64,000 nucleotides of DNA from Terrabacter sp. Root85 (lineage in GTDB: Bacteria; Actinomycetota; Actinomycetes; Actinomycetales; Dermatophilaceae): positions 1-64,000 of the forward strand of contig NZ_LMIW01000009.1 of assembly GCF_001429185.1 (NCBI RefSeq). The letters run 5' to 3'. The position numbers and the translations under genes are program-made. Positions 61,401-64,000 of this stretch are shown in pieces (position 1 is the stretch's first letter; the number at the start of each line of letters is the position of its first letter). Under the pieces are notes generated by a model that did not search any database, was not told the origin of the DNA, and saw nothing but the letters and a program-made list of their open reading frames with translations.

Positions 61401-63993
61401 CGAGCGCGTCACGGGCTGCCGCGTCGAGCGGCGGCGCCGGGATCGGCTCGGCGAGCCACCGCTGGAGGATCGATGTCGCGAGCTGCACCTCGGGCGCCGA
61501 ACGCTGCTGCGCGAGGAAGACGCGGAAGACCGCCTCCTCCAGGTCGGGCGTGCGCTCGAAGTCGGTGACGCCGTAGTGGCGCAGGACGCGGGCGAGCTTG
61601 TCGCGGAAGTCCGCCGAGAGACCGGCGCGGTCGACGTCGAGGCTCTGGAGGTAGGAGTGGAAGTGCTCGCGCGGGCTGTGGACGAGCAGCTCGGTGTGGC
61701 GCTCCTCGGCGGCCGGGCGGTTGCGGCTCAGCTCGGCGAAGTCGGTGAGCAGCTCGAGGACGTCGATCTCCTCGGCCAGTGGGATCGTGCCCTCCGCCGC
61801 GAGCTCGTCGCGCGCCGAGAGGTAGCCGGTGAGCACCCTGCGGTCGCCGATCGGGTCGCCGTCGAAGCCGAGGACGCTCGCGGAGAGGTCCTCGATGCCG
61901 CGGCCGACGCGCTCGCGCACGCTCGCCTGCCCGGCGTTGGAGTCGGGCAGGTCGAGGTCGACGGTCTCGGTGGCCACGGCCTCGGCGACCTCGGCCTCGT
62001 CGCCGGTGGGCTCGAGCCGCACGAGCGGTGCGCCGGTCTCGACCTGGCTGCCGACGGAGACGAGCAGCTCGCGCACGCGGGCGGCGAAGGGCGCCGGGAG
62101 GACCGTCTCCATCTTCATCGACTCGAGGACGAGCACCGGGGCACCGGCGGCGACCTCGTCGCCCACGGCCGCGGGGGTGGCGACGACGAGCGCGGGCGCG
62201 GGCGAGCGCACGACGCCGCCCTCGTCGCGGGACACGCGGTGGGTCACGCCGTCGACCTCGACGAGGTGGACGGGGCCGTGGGTGGCGGTCACGAGGCGGT
62301 GCGCGCGTCCCTCGACGACGATGCGGCCGGCATACTCGTCGATGCGGTCGAGCGTCGCGTCGACGACGTGCTCGTCGCCGCCGTTGGCGATGGAGACGCG
62401 GTAGCGGTGCGACGCGGTGCGCAGCACCATGACCTTGTATGCCGTGCCGCGCAGCTTGAGGTCGATGGCGCGGCCGACCGTGTGCTGCACCTGCGGACGG
62501 CCCCCGCGGGCCGACTCGAGCAGGCGGGCCCGCTCGATGGCCTCCGCGTCCTCGTAGGCCTCGATGCCGGCGGCGACGAGCGCGACGCCGGAGTGGCGGT
62601 GCGACACGAGGCGGCCCTCGGCGCGGACGCGGTCGATCCAACCGGTGTCGGCGGAGCCGTCGATGATCTCGGGCTGGTCGAGCAGGTCGAGGATGAAGCT
62701 CTTGTTCGTCGAGCCGCCGTCGATGACGACGGTCGTCTCGGCCATGGCGCGGCGCAGGCGGGCGAGGGCCTCGTCGCGGTCGCGGCCGTGGGCGATGATC
62801 TTGGCGATCATCGAGTCGAAGTCGGCGGGGATCGAGTCGCCCTCTCCCACACCGGTGTCGACGCGGATGCCGGGACCGGCCGGGAACTGGAGCAGGCTGA
62901 TGCGGCCGGGGCTCGGGGCGAAGTCGCGGTCGGGGTCCTCGGCGTTGAGGCGGGCCTCGACGGCGTGGCCGCGCTGCGTGGGGCGGCCGCCGGGCAGATC
63001 GTCGAGACGCCCGCCGTTCGCGACGTGGATCTGGAGCTTGACGAGGTCGGTGTCGGTGACGACCTCGGTGATCGGGTGCTCGACCTGGAGGCGGGTGTTG
63101 ACCTCGAGGAAGGCGAAGAAGCGCTCGCCCGGGTGGTAGAGGAACTCGACGGTCCCGGCGCCGGCGTAGCCGACCGCGATGGCGAGCCGCTCGGCGCTGG
63201 CGCGGACCTCGTCCTCCTGCTCGGGGCGCAGGACGGGAGAGGCGGACTCCTCGATGACCTTCTGGTTGCGGCGCTGCACCGAGCAGTCGCGCACGCCCAC
63301 GGCCCACGCGGAGCCCTGGCCGTCGGCGATGACCTGGACCTCGATGTGGCGGGCGCCGGTGACGAGCTTCTCGAGGAAGACGACGCCCGAGCCGAACGCG
63401 CGCTGGGCCTCGTCGCGGGTGCGCTCGTAGGCATCGGTGAGGTCGGCGTCGGAGTCGACGCGGCGGATGCCGCGGCCACCACCGCCGGCGGTCGCCTTGA
63501 GCATGAGGGGATAGCCGATGCGTGCGGCTGCTGCCTTCGCGTCCTCGAGGGTGTCGACGCCGCCGCGGCTCCACGGCGCGACGGGGACGCCGACCTCCTC
63601 GGCGATGAGCTTGCTGCCGATCTTGTCACCGAGCTTGCGCATGGCATCGGGGCTCGGGCCGATGAAGGTGACGCCGACGCGCTCGCACAGCTCGGCGAAG
63701 GCGGGGTCCTCGGCGACGAAGCCCCAGCCGACCCACGCCGCGTCGACCTTCGTCTCGCGCAGGGCGCGCTCGAGGACGGCGTGGTCGAGGTAGGGGCGCG
63801 CCGAGGCCGGTCCGAGGTCGTAGGCGTCATCGCTCTCGCGCACGAACATGGCCCGCCGCTCGCCCTCGGTGTGCAGGGCGACCGTCTCGATGCGGTGGCC
63901 GTCGCGACCCGCGGCGGCGTTGAGGTCCCGCACCGCGTGGATGAGCCGCATGGCGGCCTCGCCGCGGTTCACGATGGCGATGCGCGAGATCAT
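58456..63993 (-). CDS. eukaryote-type multidomain acyl-CoA (acetyl/propionyl-CoA) carboxylase
   Basis: The single 1845-residue chain holds a whole carboxylase. Biotin carboxylase is at about residues 1-460 (IAIVNRGEAAMRLI; ATP-grasp AGGGGRGIRRVDSDADL; EVNTRLQVEHPITEVVTDTDL). A biotin carrier domain has the biotinyl Lys in LESMKMETVL (about 626). An ACC-central-like region of about 550 residues follows. The carboxyltransferase lies at about 1200-1845 (INIVVAGINVGAQPYWNAEA, GKQSLDFSGGVSAEDNFGIGGYDRVMGP, VVVLANLSGFDGSPESM, FVVFSKTLNPRMTVLAIEGSFASVLGG). It starts seven bases from the window edge and is complete. The substrate, acetyl- or another acyl-CoA, is not certain. Confidence 0.92.
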   Translation of the reverse strand: MISRIAIVNRGEAAMRLIHAVRDLNAAAGRDGHRIETVALHTEGERRAMFVRESDDAYDLGPASARPYLDHAVLERALRETKVDAAWVGWGFVAEDPAFAELCERVGVTFIGPSPDAMRKLGDKIGSKLIAEEVGVPVAPWSRGGVDTLEDAKAAAARIGYPLMLKATAGGGGRGIRRVDSDADLTDAYERTRDEAQRAFGSGVVFLEKLVTGARHIEVQVIADGQGSAWAVGVRDCSVQRRNQKVIEESASPVLRPEQEDEVRASAERLAIAVGYAGAGTVEFLYHPGERFFAFLEVNTRLQVEHPITEVVTDTDLVKLQIHVANGGRLDDLPGGRPTQRGHAVEARLNAEDPDRDFAPSPGRISLLQFPAGPGIRVDTGVGEGDSIPADFDSMIAKIIAHGRDRDEALARLRRAMAETTVVIDGGSTNKSFILDLLDQPEIIDGSADTGWIDRVRAEGRLVSHRHSGVALVAAGIEAYEDAEAIERARLLESARGGRPQVQHTVGRAIDLKLRGTAYKVMVLRTASHRYRVSIANGGDEHVVDATLDRIDEYAGRIVVEGRAHRLVTATHGPVHLVEVDGVTHRVSRDEGGVVRSPAPALVVATPAAVGDEVAAGAPVLVLESMKMETVLPAPFAARVRELLVSVGSQVETGAPLVRLEPTGDEAEVAEAVATETVDLDLPDSNAGQASVRERVGRGIEDLSASVLGFDGDPIGDRRVLTGYLSARDELAAEGTIPLAEEIDVLELLTDFAELSRNRPAAEERHTELLVHSPREHFHSYLQSLDVDRAGLSADFRDKLARVLRHYGVTDFERTPDLEEAVFRVFLAQQRSAPEVQLATSILQRWLAEPIPAPPLDAAARDALDRLVVATQLRFPVIGDLARSVRFRWFDQPLVDEERQSVLAGVRDKLAALAAEPDAPDHTARIDELAAIPEQIVRFLTERLHEEAPERLPEHEPMLEVLIKRHYREHELHGLRTFSEGDRPFAVADYTLDERPTHLTSTIGGVDELVPGSPLDAAVSNDVWSRPTGLQSVVDLYLRWAQEPESPDAASDQLAALLQQLPFAQDVRRVAVAVSAGQGRPVGYFTFRPVDGTLVEDRLVRGVHPMVGRRLNLWRLTSFDVTRLEAPEDVLLYECVAKDNPDDHRLVALAQVRQVVVVRDESGQVSGLPHVERAIANCLEAIRRVRASRGAKGSRLDMNHVWVQIWPTIEADLGQLTALQSKIAPVTAGAGIEEVLVQAQVAGAPGEAPAPIAGRFFYQPGSGVTGSLGAPPTEPLKPLDDYASKVVRARRRGLVYPYELQSMIAGDGGTVVEHDLDDSGTLVPVDRPQGLNKAGIIVAVVSSPTVRHPEGVTRVVLSGDPLRSLGSVAEAECARVIAALDLAERMQVPLEWYSLSAGARISMDSGTENMDWVARALKRIIEFTQAGGEINIVVAGINVGAQPYWNAEATMLMHTKGILVMTPDSAMVLTGKQSLDFSGGVSAEDNFGIGGYDRVMGPNGQAQYWAKDLAGARAILMAHYEHAYVSPGESGPRRVTTSDPSHRDVTLYPHELADSGFKTVGDIFSSLTNPDRKKPFDIRTLMRAVSDQDREPLERWAGMADAETAVVQDAHLGGIPVCLIGIESKSVPRRGFPPTDGPDTYTAGTLFPRSSKKVARAINAASGNRPVVVLANLSGFDGSPESMRSLQLEYGAEIGRAIVNFDGPIVFTVVSRYHGGAFVVFSKTLNPRMTVLAIEGSFASVLGGAPAAAVVFSRDVDARTASDPRVTELEGRVASATGVERARLATELAELRSSVRAEKLGQVASEFDTVHSIHRAVSVGSVDAVIDAHDIRPRIIAAIEAGLQG

Positions 63994-64000
63994 CGGTGCT

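Overview
The window is about 70% GC and has the look of an actinobacterium of the order Micrococcales, probably family Intrasporangiaceae (Janibacter/Knoellia/Phycicoccus-like). That placement is an inference from codon use, GTG starts, many apparently leaderless genes, a eukaryote-type single-chain acyl-CoA carboxylase and the overall gene set. I recognise no species. I see no tRNA, rRNA or CRISPR array. Gene density is high and most long antisense open frames are GC-driven shadows.

Layout. 1-1457: an IS3-family element whose right end is tandemly duplicated. 1.5-5.9 kb: a small secreted protein, then a molybdenum-hydroxylase maturation operon (mocA, coxD, coxE, xdhC/coxF). 5.9-12.6 kb: DUF309, a cupin/TetR pair with a clear operator, thioesterase, GntR regulator, sterol-desaturase-like enzyme, FMN reductase, trypsin-like protease, aldo/keto reductase. 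12.8-17.5 kb: coxS-coxL-coxM-coxG, a form II (AYRGAGR) CO-dehydrogenase-like molybdenum hydroxylase. 17.6-29.2 kb: metabolic and cofactor genes including sdaA, ornithine cyclodeaminase, a GH1 glycosidase, moeA, an ABC-F ATPase, fdhD and mobA. 29.4-36.5 kb: exported and cell-wall proteins (M4 metalloprotease, lipoprotein, amidase, a PBP2-like transpeptidase). 36.5-44.5 kb: membrane protein, GNAT-like protein, App1-type phosphatase, Fpg/Nei glycosylase, lipoprotein, CD225 protein, rhodanese, DUF1648/GntR pair, pdxY. 44.5-50.2 kb: a promoter abutting an intrinsic terminator, an AAA ATPase, XRE-cupin regulator, His-rich methyltransferase, an I36-M23 fusion, YdjM-like protein, HNH lipoprotein. 50.3-57.8 kb: acyltransferase-SGNH, YdcF-like, acyl-CoA ligase plus enoyl-CoA hydratase, and a YedY-like molybdenum oxidoreductase with its likely reductase. 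57.9-64.0 kb: a membrane-anchored hypothetical and the 1845-residue carboxylase.

Functional theme. Molybdenum recurs across the window: MCD-cofactor cytidylyltransferase (mocA), chaperone/insertion factors (coxD, coxE, xdhC), moeA, mobA and fdhD sit within 30 kb of a Mo hydroxylase (coxSLM), and a sulfite-oxidase-fold Mo enzyme lies further on. CoxL lacks the form I active-site motif, so CO is not a safe substrate call.

The most interesting signals are not defence systems. They are: a heavily over-represented DNA word (GTATGCC/GGCATAC) in genes, intergenic DNA and terminator stems alike; many starts placed 6-8 bases after a -10-like box; inverted-repeat structures with extra half-copies at convergent gene ends; a promoter that runs directly into a terminator overlapping a 22-codon frame; and a pseudoknot-capable element after the HNH gene.
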